From positions 173,264 to 237,263 of the forward strand of contig CBDFKK010000005.1 in assembly GCA_965248815.1 (NCBI GenBank): a stretch of DNA of 64,000 bases. Direction: 5' to 3'. A model generated the notes under the pieces. It searched no databases and had not been told where the DNA came from. It worked only from the letters and a program-made list of their open reading frames with translations. Positions within the stretch are counted from its first letter, which is position 1, and each line of letters begins with the position of its first letter. This stretch comes from CBDFKK01 sp965248815 (GTDB lineage: Bacteria; Pseudomonadota; Alphaproteobacteria; SMXP01). Positions 8,640 through 17,771 of the stretch are shown here, one piece after another. The translations under genes and the position numbers were made by a program.

Positions 8640-9344
8640 CTACGACCGCGCTTCTATAATTTCGACACGGTCTTCGCGGCCGACAATAACGCTCGACGCC
8701 ATGTCGATGAAAAGACCATGCTCAACAACGCCAGGAACGGTACTAAGGCGCACTGCCAATTTTTTGGGGTCAATCAAACTGGAACATGTGCAATCCAGTA
8801 TGTAATTGCCGCCGTCGCTAATGAATGGATCACCGCTCGCATGTTTGCGCAAGGAAAGGTCCTGGCTTGAGCATCCTTCATCGATCAGCACTCGTCTTAT
8901 TTTCGCGGTTGTTACTGAAGTTCCAAACTGCACGATTTCAATCGGCAAAGGAAACCCACCCAGGAATTCGGCAAGTTTGCTTTGGTCGATAATCACAATC
9001 ATGCGGTCGGAAGCTGCTGCTACAATTTTTTCGCGAAGCAATGCGCCGCCACCGCCTTTTATCAGGCACAAATTAGGATCGACCTCATCGGCGCCATCGA
9101 CAGTGACGTCAATGCCTCGGACATCATCGATATCGACGACCGTGATACCGCATTCCTTGGCCAGCTCAGCGGTTTGACTTGACGTGGGCACGGCTGACAC
9201 CGATAGACCGTCGGCGACGCGACTCCCCAGACCTCTAATAAAATGGTCGGCGGTCGAGCCGGTTCCCATGCCGACCACCATGCCATCCTCGATGAAACCC
9301 AACGCTCGTTCCGCTGCTTTTAGTTTTTGTTCGTCCGCGCTCAT
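8640..9344 (-). CDS. rpiA: Ribose-5-phosphate isomerase A
   Basis: This 234-residue RpiA interconverts ribose 5-phosphate and ribulose 5-phosphate in the pentose phosphate pathway. It shows the substrate loop MGTGSTADHFI, the active-site strand DVTVDGADEVDPNLCLIKGGGGALLREK with the catalytic Asp and Glu, and the helix VIIDQSKLAEFLG. The ATG at 9344 (MSADEQKLKAAERA) overlaps the stop of the upstream aldehyde dehydrogenase gene in ATGA, so the two are translationally coupled. An in-frame ATG six codons upstream is less likely. Confidence 0.94.
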   Translation of the reverse strand: MSADEQKLKAAERALGFIEDGMVVGMGTGSTADHFIRGLGSRVADGLSVSAVPTSSQTAELAKECGITVVDIDDVRGIDVTVDGADEVDPNLCLIKGGGGALLREKIVAAASDRMIVIIDQSKLAEFLGGFPLPIEIVQFGTSVTTAKIRRVLIDEGCSSQDLSLRKHASGDPFISDGGNYILDCTCSSLIDPKKLAVRLSTVPGVVEHGLFIDMASSVIVGREDRVEIIEARS

Positions 9345-10795
9345 TGAATTCCACCCAAGCAAATATATTTAAGTTCCATGAAATCTTCGATTCCGTGCCG
9401 CGAGCCTTCTCGTCCGATACCGGATTCTTTTACGCCGCCAAACGGTGCCACTTCTGTGGAAATAATTCCCGTATTGATGCCAACAATGCCGTACTCCAAT
9501 TGCTCCGCTACGCGCCAGATGCGTCCAATATCGCGTGCGTAGAAGTACGAAGCGAGTCCAAATTCCGTATCGTTTGCCATTGCGACGACATCTTCGTCCC
9601 GGGAAAATCGGAAGAGCGGCGCAAGCGGACCAAACGTCTCGTCGCGCGCAACCAACATGTCTTGGGTTACGCCCGACAAAATCGTGGGCTCGAAGAAGGT
9701 ACCCCCCAAAGCATGCCGACCTCCTCCAATCATGACGTCGGCGCCCTTGGCCGAAGCGTCGGCTATATGTTCTTCGACTTTGGTAACTGCCGCGACATCA
9801 ATAAGCGGGCCCTGTTCGACACCATCCTCCATGCCATCGCCAACTTTTAAAGCGGCAACAGCCGTCGCCAGCTTATCCGCAAAGGCATCGTAAACTTTGT
9901 CCTGAACATAGATTCGATTGGCGCAAACGCATGTCTGTCCGGTATTCCGAAATTTTGAAGCGATGGCGCCTTCAATCGCGGCGTCGAGATCGGCATCATC
10001 AAACACGATAAACGGTGCATTTCCGCCAAGCTCCATTGAAACTTTTTTTACCGTGGCTGCGGATTGCGCGATGAGTACTTTTCCCACCTCCGTCGATCCA
10101 GTAAATGTCAGCTTGCGGACGATGGGATTGGCTGTCAGCTCGCCGCCTATCTCACTGGCAGAGCCCGTAATGACATTTACGACGCCTTTGGGAATTCCGG
10201 CGCGCTCAGCAAGCACTGCCAATGCCAGCGCAGACAAAGGCGTTTGGCTGGCCGGTTTGATCACGACCGTGCAACCCGCTGCAAGCGCGGGGGCAACTTT
10301 GCGCGTGATCATTGCTGCCGGAAAATTCCAAGGAGTAATAGCGGCTACGACGCCGATGGGCTGTTTGATCACTACGATCCGCTTGTCAGCTTGATGTTGA
10401 GGAATGGTCTCCCCGTAAGTCCGCTTGGCCTCTTCTGCAAACCATTCGACGAAGGCAGCGGCATAGGCAACTTCGCCGCGGGCTTCCGTAATAGATTTGC
10501 CCTGCTCGGCCGTCATGATGCGGGCCAAATCTTCCTGATGCTCCATCATCAAGTCGAACCAACGACGCATCGTGTTGGCGCGCTCCTTGGCGAGCATGTC
10601 ACGCCATGGCATCCATGCCTCATTTGCAGCTGCGATGGCCCGGGCCGTTTCCGCCGCACCTAACTTGGGCACTGTAGTGAGCGCCCGGCCTGTCGATGGA
10701 TTCGTGACGTCGAGTTCGGCGCCGCTATCGGCATCAATCCACTTGCCATCGACATAGCACCGACTTCGCAACAGTTCTGAATCTGACAACTGCAT
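9341..10795 (-). CDS. gabD: NAD(P)+-dependent succinate-semialdehyde dehydrogenase family
   Basis: This 484-residue aldehyde dehydrogenase superfamily enzyme is closest by motif to GabD, which oxidises succinate semialdehyde to succinate. Visible motifs are PWNFPAAMITRKVAPALAAG, the catalytic Glu in VSMELGGNAPFIVF and the catalytic Cys in FRNTGQTCVCANRIYVQ. The C-terminus, APFGGVKESGIGREGSRHGIE, is typical of the GabD group. The ATG at 10795 follows GAAGGGAGCAATC, a strong ribosome site. A start 32 codons upstream is less likely. It overlaps rpiA by four bases. Glutarate semialdehyde is a possible alternative substrate. Confidence 0.88.
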   Translation of the reverse strand: MQLSDSELLRSRCYVDGKWIDADSGAELDVTNPSTGRALTTVPKLGAAETARAIAAANEAWMPWRDMLAKERANTMRRWFDLMMEHQEDLARIMTAEQGKSITEARGEVAYAAAFVEWFAEEAKRTYGETIPQHQADKRIVVIKQPIGVVAAITPWNFPAAMITRKVAPALAAGCTVVIKPASQTPLSALALAVLAERAGIPKGVVNVITGSASEIGGELTANPIVRKLTFTGSTEVGKVLIAQSAATVKKVSMELGGNAPFIVFDDADLDAAIEGAIASKFRNTGQTCVCANRIYVQDKVYDAFADKLATAVAALKVGDGMEDGVEQGPLIDVAAVTKVEEHIADASAKGADVMIGGGRHALGGTFFEPTILSGVTQDMLVARDETFGPLAPLFRFSRDEDVVAMANDTEFGLASYFYARDIGRIWRVAEQLEYGIVGINTGIISTEVAPFGGVKESGIGREGSRHGIEDFMELKYICLGGIQ

Positions 10796-10984
10796 GATTG
10801 CTCCCTTCACGCGCAAGAATTTGCTTAAGGGCCGACACGAAAACGCGTCAGCGCTCGTGTTATCTGCTCTTAAGAGATGAGGCAAGGGCAACTAAGACAC
10901 GGCGTGAATCAGCGCATGTGGGAACACATACCTAGCCAAAACCGGCGCATGCCCGCCCTCAAAGAGACCGCACAGACGATACAG

Positions 10985-12808
10985 TCACTCGACGGTAACA
11001 GACTTTGCAAGATTGCGCGGCTGGTCTACGTCCGTACCCTTGGCAACGGCAGTGTGATAGGCCAGAAGCTGAACCGGAACAGCGCTCATAATAGGGGCCA
11101 CAAAGGGGTCAGTTCGCGGAATTTCGATCGTCGCCCAGGTATCCTTGCCGGCCAAGTCAATGCCTTTGGCATCGGAAATGAGAATGACCCGTCCTGCACG
11201 TGCGATCACTTCTTTCATGTTCGAAACGGTTTTTTCAAACATGCTGTCATGTGGAGCAATTACGACGACCGGCATGTCCTCATCGATCAGCGCGATGGGA
11301 CCATGTTTGAGCTCACCGGCCGCATATCCCTCGGCATGAATATATGAGATTTCTTTCAACTTAAGCGCGCCTTCAAGAGCTATAGGATAAAGGGCGCCCC
11401 GGCCCAAATATAAGATGTCGGTCGCGCGCGATAGATCATGCGCCAAGGCACTGATCTCTGCTTCCTGTTGGAGGAGCTCCGCCATATGACGCGGCAATTC
11501 AATCAATTGATGTACAAGTTCGGCTTCTTGTTTTTGGCTGATTTGACCGCGCGCCTTGGCCGTGGCGATTGCCAGACATGCCAGAACGATCAACTGGCAA
11601 GTAAACGCCTTGGTCGAGGCAACGCCGATTTCAGGACCCGCATGGATCGGAAATAAGAAGTCAGACTCGCGGGCAATCGACGACTGATCGACATTTACGA
11701 TCGAAGCGATGTGCTGTTGCTGTTCACGACAATAACGCAGGGCGGCGAGCGTATCCGCCGTCTCCCCCGACTGAGAAACAAAGACAGCAAGGCCATGTGG
11801 CGGCAATGCTGCCTCACGATATCTAAACTCCGACGCGATATCGACTTCGACCAGAATACGAGCCAGCTGCTCGAACCAATATTTGGCCACCATCGTTGAA
11901 TAGTAGGCCGTACCGCACGCCACCATGGTCAGGCGCGGCAGTTTCTTGAATTGTAATTTCGATTCAGGCAATACGACACTTAGTTTTAAGGGGTCGATAT
12001 AAGTTCCCAACGTGTGAGCAATAACCTCCGGCTGTTCAAAAATCTCTTTAGCCATGAAATGTTTATGACCGCCCTTATCGACCAACGCCGTAGCAGCCGG
12101 CGCAACTTGTTCCTGTCTTTCGACTATTTGGCCGCCATGATTGCGGATGGTAAAGCCTGACCGCCTAATTTCTGCCCAATCCCCATCCTCAAGATAGGTG
12201 ACGCGGTTTGTAAACGGAGCCAGCGCGAACGCATCGGAACCGATATACATTTCGCCGTCTCCGCTTCCAACGGCCAGCGGCGAGCCTTGTCGCGCCGCAA
12301 TCATCAGGTCTTCTTGGCCCTTAAAAATGATGCCCAAGGCAAATGCGCCCTCAAGCCGCGCAACCGCGTCAGCCGCCGCTTGCGCTGGATTCTTGTTCTT
12401 TGACAGGTTGTCCGTAATCAAGTGAACAATGACTTCGGAATCTGTATGTGTAGCAAATATGTGACCGACGGCCTGAAGTTGTTCGCGAAGCTGTCTAAAA
12501 TTCTCAATAATTCCATTGTGAACCACCGCCACTTGATCCGTAGCATGAGGATGCGCGTTATTTTCAGTTGGCGCGCCGTGGGTCGCCCATCGTGTATGCC
12601 CAATTCCGGTTGTACCGGCTAAAGGGTCGTTGCCAAGTCGCTCTTCCAGCTGCGCAAGTTTGCCCTTTGCGCGACGGCGATCAATTGATCCATCGACAAT
12701 GGTTGCAATGCCCGACGAATCGTAACCGCGATATTCCAGCCGCTTTAGGGCATCTAGGATTTTGCCCGAAACAGGTTCGTTGCCCAATATGCCAACAATA
12801 CCACACAT
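10985..12808 (-). CDS. glmS: Glutamine--fructose-6-phosphate aminotransferase (isomerizing)
   Basis: This full-length 607-residue GlmS makes glucosamine 6-phosphate from fructose 6-phosphate and glutamine, feeding UDP-GlcNAc, peptidoglycan and lipopolysaccharide. Cys2 of MCGIVGILGN is the class II glutaminase nucleophile, and GHTRWATHG and ALVDKGGHKHFMAKEI are typical. Two SIS domains follow (CGTAYYSTMVAKYW; LYLGRGALYPIALEGALKLKE), ending in PRNLAKSVTVE. It lies 21 bp downstream of glmU, so the two steps towards UDP-GlcNAc form an operon. No glmS ribozyme would be expected here and none is seen. Confidence 0.97.
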   Translation of the reverse strand: MCGIVGILGNEPVSGKILDALKRLEYRGYDSSGIATIVDGSIDRRRAKGKLAQLEERLGNDPLAGTTGIGHTRWATHGAPTENNAHPHATDQVAVVHNGIIENFRQLREQLQAVGHIFATHTDSEVIVHLITDNLSKNKNPAQAAADAVARLEGAFALGIIFKGQEDLMIAARQGSPLAVGSGDGEMYIGSDAFALAPFTNRVTYLEDGDWAEIRRSGFTIRNHGGQIVERQEQVAPAATALVDKGGHKHFMAKEIFEQPEVIAHTLGTYIDPLKLSVVLPESKLQFKKLPRLTMVACGTAYYSTMVAKYWFEQLARILVEVDIASEFRYREAALPPHGLAVFVSQSGETADTLAALRYCREQQQHIASIVNVDQSSIARESDFLFPIHAGPEIGVASTKAFTCQLIVLACLAIATAKARGQISQKQEAELVHQLIELPRHMAELLQQEAEISALAHDLSRATDILYLGRGALYPIALEGALKLKEISYIHAEGYAAGELKHGPIALIDEDMPVVVIAPHDSMFEKTVSNMKEVIARAGRVILISDAKGIDLAGKDTWATIEIPRTDPFVAPIMSAVPVQLLAYHTAVAKGTDVDQPRNLAKSVTVE

Positions 12809-12829
12809 ACTATTTAATCCGTATACTGT

Positions 12830-14194
12830 CTAAGATTTGGATTTCTTATTATGATTTCTATCTCTAAATCTTGCGGCCCATCCGTCGACCTGCTTTTGTG
12901 GCACCCTTTCCAAGGCTAACGCATCACCTTTGACGTCGCTTGTTATTACGCTCCCTGATCCCGTATAGGCGCCATCCCCAATTTTAACAGGGGCAACCAG
13001 TGAATTGTTGGATCCGATGAACGCTCCTTTGCCAATATAGGTTTCATGTTTGCTAAAACCGTCGTAATTGCACGTAATCGTGCCGGCCCCGATATTGGCA
13101 CGGGCACCCACGATTGCATCCCCAATATAGGTCAAATGATTGACTTTGGCGCCCTGTTCCACGACAGATTTCTTGATTTCGACAAAGTTCCCAATGTGTG
13201 CCTTTTCGCCAATCTCAGCGCCCGGACGCAACCGCGCAAACGGGCCGATCACCGCGCCGCCGGCCACTGACGCTTTTTCGAGGTGACAGAAGGCTTTTAT
13301 TGTAGCGTCATCCCCAACTTTAACTCCTGGACCGAACACGACGTTAGGTCCAACGATGACGTCCCGACCGAGCTGCGTATCAAAACTAAAGTAGACTGTT
13401 TGCGGATCGATCAAGGTCGTACCGTTGGCCATAGCAGCTTGCCGGGCTCGGTCTTGAAAAACTGCCTCAGCGCGAGCAAGTTCGCTGCGCGAATTGACAC
13501 CGAGCACTTCGGTTTCACTGCATTCAAGCGCGACGCATCTGATCCCCCTGTGTTTGGCTAAGCCTACGACATCGGTCAGATAATACTCGCCTTTGGCGTT
13601 GTCATTGCCAAGTTCATTCAAAAGCTCGAACAAAAGAGCGCTATCAACGGCCATGACGCCTGAATTGCAATAGTCGATTTGGAGCTGATCCGGACTGGCA
13701 TCTCGCGCCTCAACAATCGAGTCGAGGTCACCGCTATTGTCGAGCACGAGACGGCCGTATGCGCCGGGATTAGCTGCATGAAATCCCAAAACGGCGACGG
13801 CTGCATTACTTCGCCGGGCATCTAACATACGTTCAAACGTGCCGCTCTCAATCAGCGGTGTATCAGCATAAACGACCAGCACGTCGCCGCTAAAGTCTGA
13901 CAGAATGCTTGCAGCTATCTTGACGGCATGACCCGTTCCCAGACGTTCCGTCTGCTCAATTGTGCGCACAATTTTCGAGGAGGTTTCAGCGGTTTTTGTA
14001 AGGACGTCCATGTCTGGGCCGACAACAACAACAATCCGGGCCGGATCTAGTTTCTCGGTAACCGACAGGACATGTTCGATCATCGGACGGTTGCCGAGAT
14101 TGTGCATGACCTTCGGCAAGCCACTCTTCATACGAGTACCCTGACCGGCAGCCAAAATTACAATGGCAATGTCTTGTCTATTAGACTGTCCCAT
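12830..14194 (-). CDS. glmU: Bifunctional N-acetylglucosamine-1-phosphate uridyltransferase / glucosamine-1-phosphate acetyltransferase
   Basis: This 454-residue GlmU acetylates glucosamine 1-phosphate and then uridylylates it to UDP-GlcNAc. The N-terminal nucleotidyltransferase domain has VILAAGQGTRMKSGLPKVMH and VVYADTPLI. The C-terminal half is a left-handed beta-helix of hexapeptide repeats (GPFARLRPGAEIGEKAHIGN, VNHLTYIGDAIVG, GAGTITCNYDG). It is the first gene of the glmU-glmS pair, and the 432-bp gap to the divergent gph gene should hold its promoter. Confidence 0.97.
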   Translation of the reverse strand: MGQSNRQDIAIVILAAGQGTRMKSGLPKVMHNLGNRPMIEHVLSVTEKLDPARIVVVVGPDMDVLTKTAETSSKIVRTIEQTERLGTGHAVKIAASILSDFSGDVLVVYADTPLIESGTFERMLDARRSNAAVAVLGFHAANPGAYGRLVLDNSGDLDSIVEARDASPDQLQIDYCNSGVMAVDSALLFELLNELGNDNAKGEYYLTDVVGLAKHRGIRCVALECSETEVLGVNSRSELARAEAVFQDRARQAAMANGTTLIDPQTVYFSFDTQLGRDVIVGPNVVFGPGVKVGDDATIKAFCHLEKASVAGGAVIGPFARLRPGAEIGEKAHIGNFVEIKKSVVEQGAKVNHLTYIGDAIVGARANIGAGTITCNYDGFSKHETYIGKGAFIGSNNSLVAPVKIGDGAYTGSGSVITSDVKGDALALERVPQKQVDGWAARFRDRNHNKKSKS

Positions 14195-14626
14195 AGCGAT
14201 ATTTCAATAATGTTCCAGTCTAAATTTCGCAATCACTTTGAAGCAAAAAGAATAGTTGATGGCATACCCATAAATTCTCAGGACGACAATCAAGCAACCT
14301 AAGCATCATACAACCTAATTCAAACCCTTATAAAAATCGTCAAAAATGAAACCTTTGGCTAAATCCCAGTGGGCCACAGCCTAATCTTGACATTTCCTTA
14401 ACAAATTTCGACTGGGCTAGAATGTGTGCCTCACAGCATAGAAGTGCAGGACTGCTGCTGCCGCTTGAATTATCAGCTTGCTCTGTGCGACTCTTGTAGT
14501 GTGTGAGCATCGATGTTCGCCCACGCCATCCACTGGGTTTGCTGAACGACAATCCTATATTTGAGGCTTAACCACTATGAGACGTTTGGGGCGAACTGAT
14601 GACGGTTCCTGCTCAACCGGCAATGA
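14195..14626. promoter_or_regulatory. Divergent intergenic region between glmU and gph
   Basis: These 432 bases separate two divergently transcribed genes and contain no convincing gene. The part nearer glmU is AT-rich. A TTGACA hexamer lies at 14387-14392 and a TAGAAT at 14418-14423, but the 25-base spacing is too long for a single sigma-70 promoter. Promoters for both genes must lie here; I cannot place them precisely. Confidence 0.45.
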
Positions 14627-15322
14627 ATGCCCGCATTCCAGAGAGTGAACTTGCTAGGCCCGGATCATACAATCATTTTCGACCTCGATGGCACCCTTGT
14701 AGACACGGCGCCTGACCTTTGCCGTGCACTCAATCATGTCCTGGAAAAACACAAGCGTCCAACCGTCGATGAGGAGACCGTCAGAGCCTATGTGGGGCGA
14801 GGCGCATTGAAGCTCATCGAGCGTGGAATTTCGGACAATGGTAAGCTTCCTGATCGTGCTTTACTCAAGAGACTCGAAGCGGACTTTCTTGTTTACTATC
14901 AGGCCAATATCGCTCGTCAAAGTAGACCGTTTCCTGGCGCGATCAGGGCTCTCACCACTTTTGCTGATCGCGGTGCACTTCTCGGCGTTTGCACCAACAA
15001 GCGTGAAGCGCTTTCAAGGCAATTACTGCAGGAACTTGACCTGCTGCGGTTCTTTCCGGCGATCCTAGGAGCAGACACGCTTGATGTGCGCAAGCCCAAC
15101 CCGAAGCACATCCTGGAAACTATCAAACGACTAGGCGGCGATCCGAACAAATCCGTTATGGTCGGGGACAGCGAGACAGATGTGGAAGCCGCTCGAAACG
15201 CAGGCGTACCAATTATCGTTGTGAGTTTCGGCTATACTTCCCAAAACCCCGGCAGGCTAGGTGGAGACCGGCTAATCGATCATTTTGACGAGTTGGAGTC
15301 AGCCGTCGAGGAGCTTCTATAG
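14627..15322 (+). CDS. gph: Phosphoglycolate phosphatase (HAD superfamily)
   Basis: This 231-residue HAD-superfamily phosphatase most likely removes phosphate from 2-phosphoglycolate. HAD motif I is IIFDLDGTLVDTAPDL with both aspartates, motif II is GVCTNKREAL, motif III is the Lys in RKPNPKH and motif IV is VMVGDSETDVEAARNAG. The helical cap lies at about residues 25-95. The start MPAFQRVNLLGPDHTI is at 14627, and an alternative start a little downstream is possible. The gene is close to glmU-glmS and rpiA, as in several Rhizobiales. Related HAD phosphatases acting on other sugar phosphates cannot be excluded. Confidence 0.88.
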   Translation: MPAFQRVNLLGPDHTIIFDLDGTLVDTAPDLCRALNHVLEKHKRPTVDEETVRAYVGRGALKLIERGISDNGKLPDRALLKRLEADFLVYYQANIARQSRPFPGAIRALTTFADRGALLGVCTNKREALSRQLLQELDLLRFFPAILGADTLDVRKPNPKHILETIKRLGGDPNKSVMVGDSETDVEAARNAGVPIIVVSFGYTSQNPGRLGGDRLIDHFDELESAVEELL

Positions 15323-15368
15323 GGCCCTAAATTGATGGAAGGCTAAACTTCAAAAGATAGACGTGTGC

Positions 15369-15397
15369 TTGACACGTAACTAGTGAGGCGGTGTTAG
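15369..15397 (+). promoter_or_regulatory. Probable sigma-70 promoter of tRNA-Val
   Basis: TTGACA at 15369-15374 is followed, after 17 bases, by TGTTAG at 15392-15397. This sits about 24 bp before the tRNA gene. The -35 box is perfect and the -10 box is weak. Confidence 0.5.
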
Positions 15398-15420
15398 TCT
15401 TAGAAGGTTCAGTTACTAAA

Positions 15421-15495
15421 GGGCGCGTAGCTCAGCGGGAGAGCGTTCGGTTCACATCCGAGAGGTCGTAGGTTCAAACCCTACCGCGCCCACCA
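15421..15495 (+). tRNA. tRNA-Val (anticodon CAC)
   Basis: A full cloverleaf is visible. The acceptor stem GGGCGCG pairs perfectly with CGCGCCC, and the D stem is GCTC/GAGC. The anticodon stem is TTCGG/CCGAG around the loop TTCACAT, giving anticodon CAC (15453-15455). The T arm is GTAGG-TTCAAAC-CCTAC, and CCA is encoded at the 3' end. It reads GUG valine codons. The response-regulator-like gene on the other strand ends two bases beyond it. Confidence 0.96.
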
Positions 15496-15496
15496 T

Positions 15497-16033
15497 TCAC
15501 TCAGCGGCATCTTTCGGACCGGAGTCAACCAAAAATGAATCCAATATGGCTTGGCGTCTATGCTCACGGTTGTGGGTCGGACGGTTGTCGTCATCTCGCC
15601 GGTCCGGGCCAACATATTTTGACGACTCAACCGTAATACCGGATTTGCCGAATGCCGCTTTGATGCTGGCATAGAGCGCCTTCGCGTCAAAATTGACGGT
15701 AAGAAGTGTCGTCGCGCCCGAGCCTATTGCTTCACTAACAACATCATTGCTGTTTTCTAAGGTCACCAAGATTATGGGTACAGCTTTTTTGGGACTTTCT
15801 TCAATCTCGCGAATTTTCTTTGTCAGATCCAAGCCGTCTAACTTGTCGCCGCCAAAATCCGAAATAATTAGATCTACACGATTGAGTTTGAATGTTCCGA
15901 ACGCCATCTCGAGCTCAGAAGCTTCGACGATCGTATTTACTCCCAGTCCACTAAGCTTTTGGCGAATGAGGCCGCGCATTTGCTTGCTCTCATGAGCAAC
16001 AAAAACTGTTAAGTCTTCTATGTTCTTTGCCAC
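15497..16033 (-). CDS. Stand-alone receiver-like protein with altered phosphorylation pocket
   Basis: This 178-residue protein has one CheY-like receiver domain (residues about 8-130) and a charged tail carrying YVGPDRRDDDNRP. The phosphoacceptor Asp is present in DLIISDFGGDKLDG. The acidic pair at the end of strand 1 reads FVAHES, with one of the two acids replaced by His, and the usual Lys before strand 5 is missing (LLTVNFDAKA). Phosphorylation may therefore be weak or absent. It has no output domain, so it probably works by protein contact. A related receiver protein lies 76 bp upstream on the same strand. Confidence 0.75.
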   Translation of the reverse strand: MAKNIEDLTVFVAHESKQMRGLIRQKLSGLGVNTIVEASELEMAFGTFKLNRVDLIISDFGGDKLDGLDLTKKIREIEESPKKAVPIILVTLENSNDVVSEAIGSGATTLLTVNFDAKALYASIKAAFGKSGITVESSKYVGPDRRDDDNRPTHNREHRRQAILDSFLVDSGPKDAAE

Positions 16034-16109
16034 TTGAGCCTCACAAGTAAATCAACTTGGCAGGACGCAGATCCAGCTTTTGCCGCCTTTGACTGGTGGT
16101 GGTCATATG

Positions 16110-16631
16110 TCATCCACTCGTTCCCGTGCGAAAATAGCCAATAAGTCGTTTTAGACCGCGCTTTTCGACTCCGTCATAAGACTGATCACTTCGCGCACGG
16201 CGATTGGGACCGAAATAGTCTTTTGTGCGAACCAATGGAACCGCCTCAAGCTGTATCTCCTTGATCTGCGAAACTAAGTCTTGAGCTGTAAAGGGCCTAA
16301 TCAAAACAGCATTCACCCCCGCGTCGATGACATTTGCGACGCGATCCTTGTCAGCATCAGTCGTCATGAGGATGACCGGAATTTCTGGATTAATAATTTT
16401 CGTGGACGCTCTCACGCGTTCGGAAAACTCAATGCCGTCAATGGTTTTGGCTTGATCAGAAACAATGACAACATCCAATACTTGATTTTCAAGGTATTCG
16501 AACGCGCCGACAGCGTGAGCCGTTTGAACGATTTCCGTCGCGCCTATGCTGATCAGCATAGAGTGAACGATGCTGCGAACATGCTGATTGTCATCGACAA
16601 GAAGGACAGTCGTCGGCTGATTTAGCAACAT
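16110..16631 (-). CDS. Single-domain response regulator with C-terminal YFGPNRR tail
   Basis: This 173-residue receiver protein has the acidic pair in VLLVDDNQHVRSIV and a phosphoacceptor Asp in VVIVSDQAKTIDG. The Thr/Ser site lies in ILMTTDAD. The conserved Lys is replaced by Arg in LIRPFTAQDL. The tail YFGPNRRARSDQ resembles the YVGPDRR tail of the neighbouring receiver protein, so the two are probably an old duplication. I chose the ATG at 16631 (MLLNQPTTVLLVDD), preceded by AAGAGAATTCTT. It has no DNA-binding domain. The cognate kinase is not obvious. Confidence 0.8.
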   Translation of the reverse strand: MLLNQPTTVLLVDDNQHVRSIVHSMLISIGATEIVQTAHAVGAFEYLENQVLDVVIVSDQAKTIDGIEFSERVRASTKIINPEIPVILMTTDADKDRVANVIDAGVNAVLIRPFTAQDLVSQIKEIQLEAVPLVRTKDYFGPNRRARSDQSYDGVEKRGLKRLIGYFRTGTSG

Positions 16632-16890
16632 AAGAATTCTCTTTGTCCTCTGCCGCGACCTTTTGTGGGCGCGCCCCATAGTGACAGCGACTGCCCTCTT
16701 TTATTATTCAACGGCAAATCGCAGACCGCCGCAGCGCCGGTGTCAAGCGACTGAGGAGGTGTATGTTCCCATGACAGTATGCTGGGGTATCGTTAATTCT
16801 GCGTTGAGGAATGAGCGCCGCCGAAATCTTAAAGAAGTCTAAAAGGCACTCATGGTCCCAACAGAAACGCAGGTCTGTTGACTACAACGG

Positions 16891-17334
16891 TCAATTTTTT
16901 TGCCATTGTTTGCGGACTTGCTCGAGGAGCCTGGTTTTCGGTGAGCGGTCGGCTGTGTCGCCAGGGGTAGAAGATGGATAACGATAGTAGATCTCAAAGT
17001 TTAGGATCTGAGCAGGCCAAGGCTCGCTATACGTATATGCTTCAAGGGTTTTGATGCGGCCGCCTTTGACTTGGACTTGGAAGCCGGCAATTGCCTTCGA
17101 GCCATTGATGTCAGCGCAACCGTCAGACAAAAAGAACAATGATTTTCCGTCGGCGGTTGGCAAATCCTGCGGCACTTCAAAATTGGCCATCAACCCAACA
17201 CCGCTGAACATCCGCTTTTTGACTGAGCTTGCCTCATATTGAGCCCTCAAGGCATCCAAAACGGGATCATTCCCAGCTAGCAACAATTGCATAACCGCCG
17301 CTTCAAAATTGAGGTAAGCGTCATCTACTGACAT
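16891..17334 (-). CDS. Conserved hypothetical protein
   Basis: I do not recognise this 147-residue protein. It starts MSVDDAYLNFEAAVMQLLLAG, has no signal peptide or membrane segment, and mixes helical N-terminal sequence with a beta-rich middle (FQVQVKGGRIKTLEAYTYSEPW). The end is basic (KTRLLEQVRKQWQKN). Codon pattern and composition match the flanking host genes. It stands alone, with over 200 bp free on each side. Confidence 0.65.
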   Translation of the reverse strand: MSVDDAYLNFEAAVMQLLLAGNDPVLDALRAQYEASSVKKRMFSGVGLMANFEVPQDLPTADGKSLFFLSDGCADINGSKAIAGFQVQVKGGRIKTLEAYTYSEPWPAQILNFEIYYRYPSSTPGDTADRSPKTRLLEQVRKQWQKN

Positions 17335-17508
17335 CGAACGACAAGTCTCCTATGGATGGGTATTGCAAAGCTCCCGATGATCCCCTGGATATAGCCAACG
17401 GGTCCTGTTTGCGCAATTTTCTTTGGACTGCGGCGGGAAGAAGTGGGTCAAAGCGGGCTTGTGACAGGTCAATCTTGCGGCAAAAACAACTGGGATCCAA
17501 AAACGGTA

Positions 17509-17549
17509 AAGGCCCCGGTTGCGCTGGGCTGGGGGAGAACCGGGGCCTT
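17509..17549. other. Long perfect inverted repeat (hairpin) in a gene-free region
   Basis: AAGGCCCCGGTT at 17509-17520 and AACCGGGGCCTT at 17538-17549 are perfectly complementary, around a 17-base G-rich loop. Read on the minus strand, the stem is followed nine bases later by a run of five T, so it could be a minus-strand terminator or attenuator. No gene ends there on either strand. The surrounding gap, 17335-17771 (437 bp), holds nothing else I can support. Confidence 0.55.
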
Positions 17550-17771
17550 CGTGGAGGTATGTGCCGTTAGACCCGAGGCACGATTTGACTATACGGCTTT
17601 GGCTTAAGTGCATCTTAAAGGGTCACCACAACCATAGCGTGAAGACACGGAGGGTCAGTCACCGCATCATTAGCATTTTAGTTTGTCCGCTTTGCGGGCC
17701 CGCGCAAATGGGGCATGATCCTTGCTGCCAACAAAACAAACCAAGAATAAGAGCAGCCCCGCGAATAGCCC

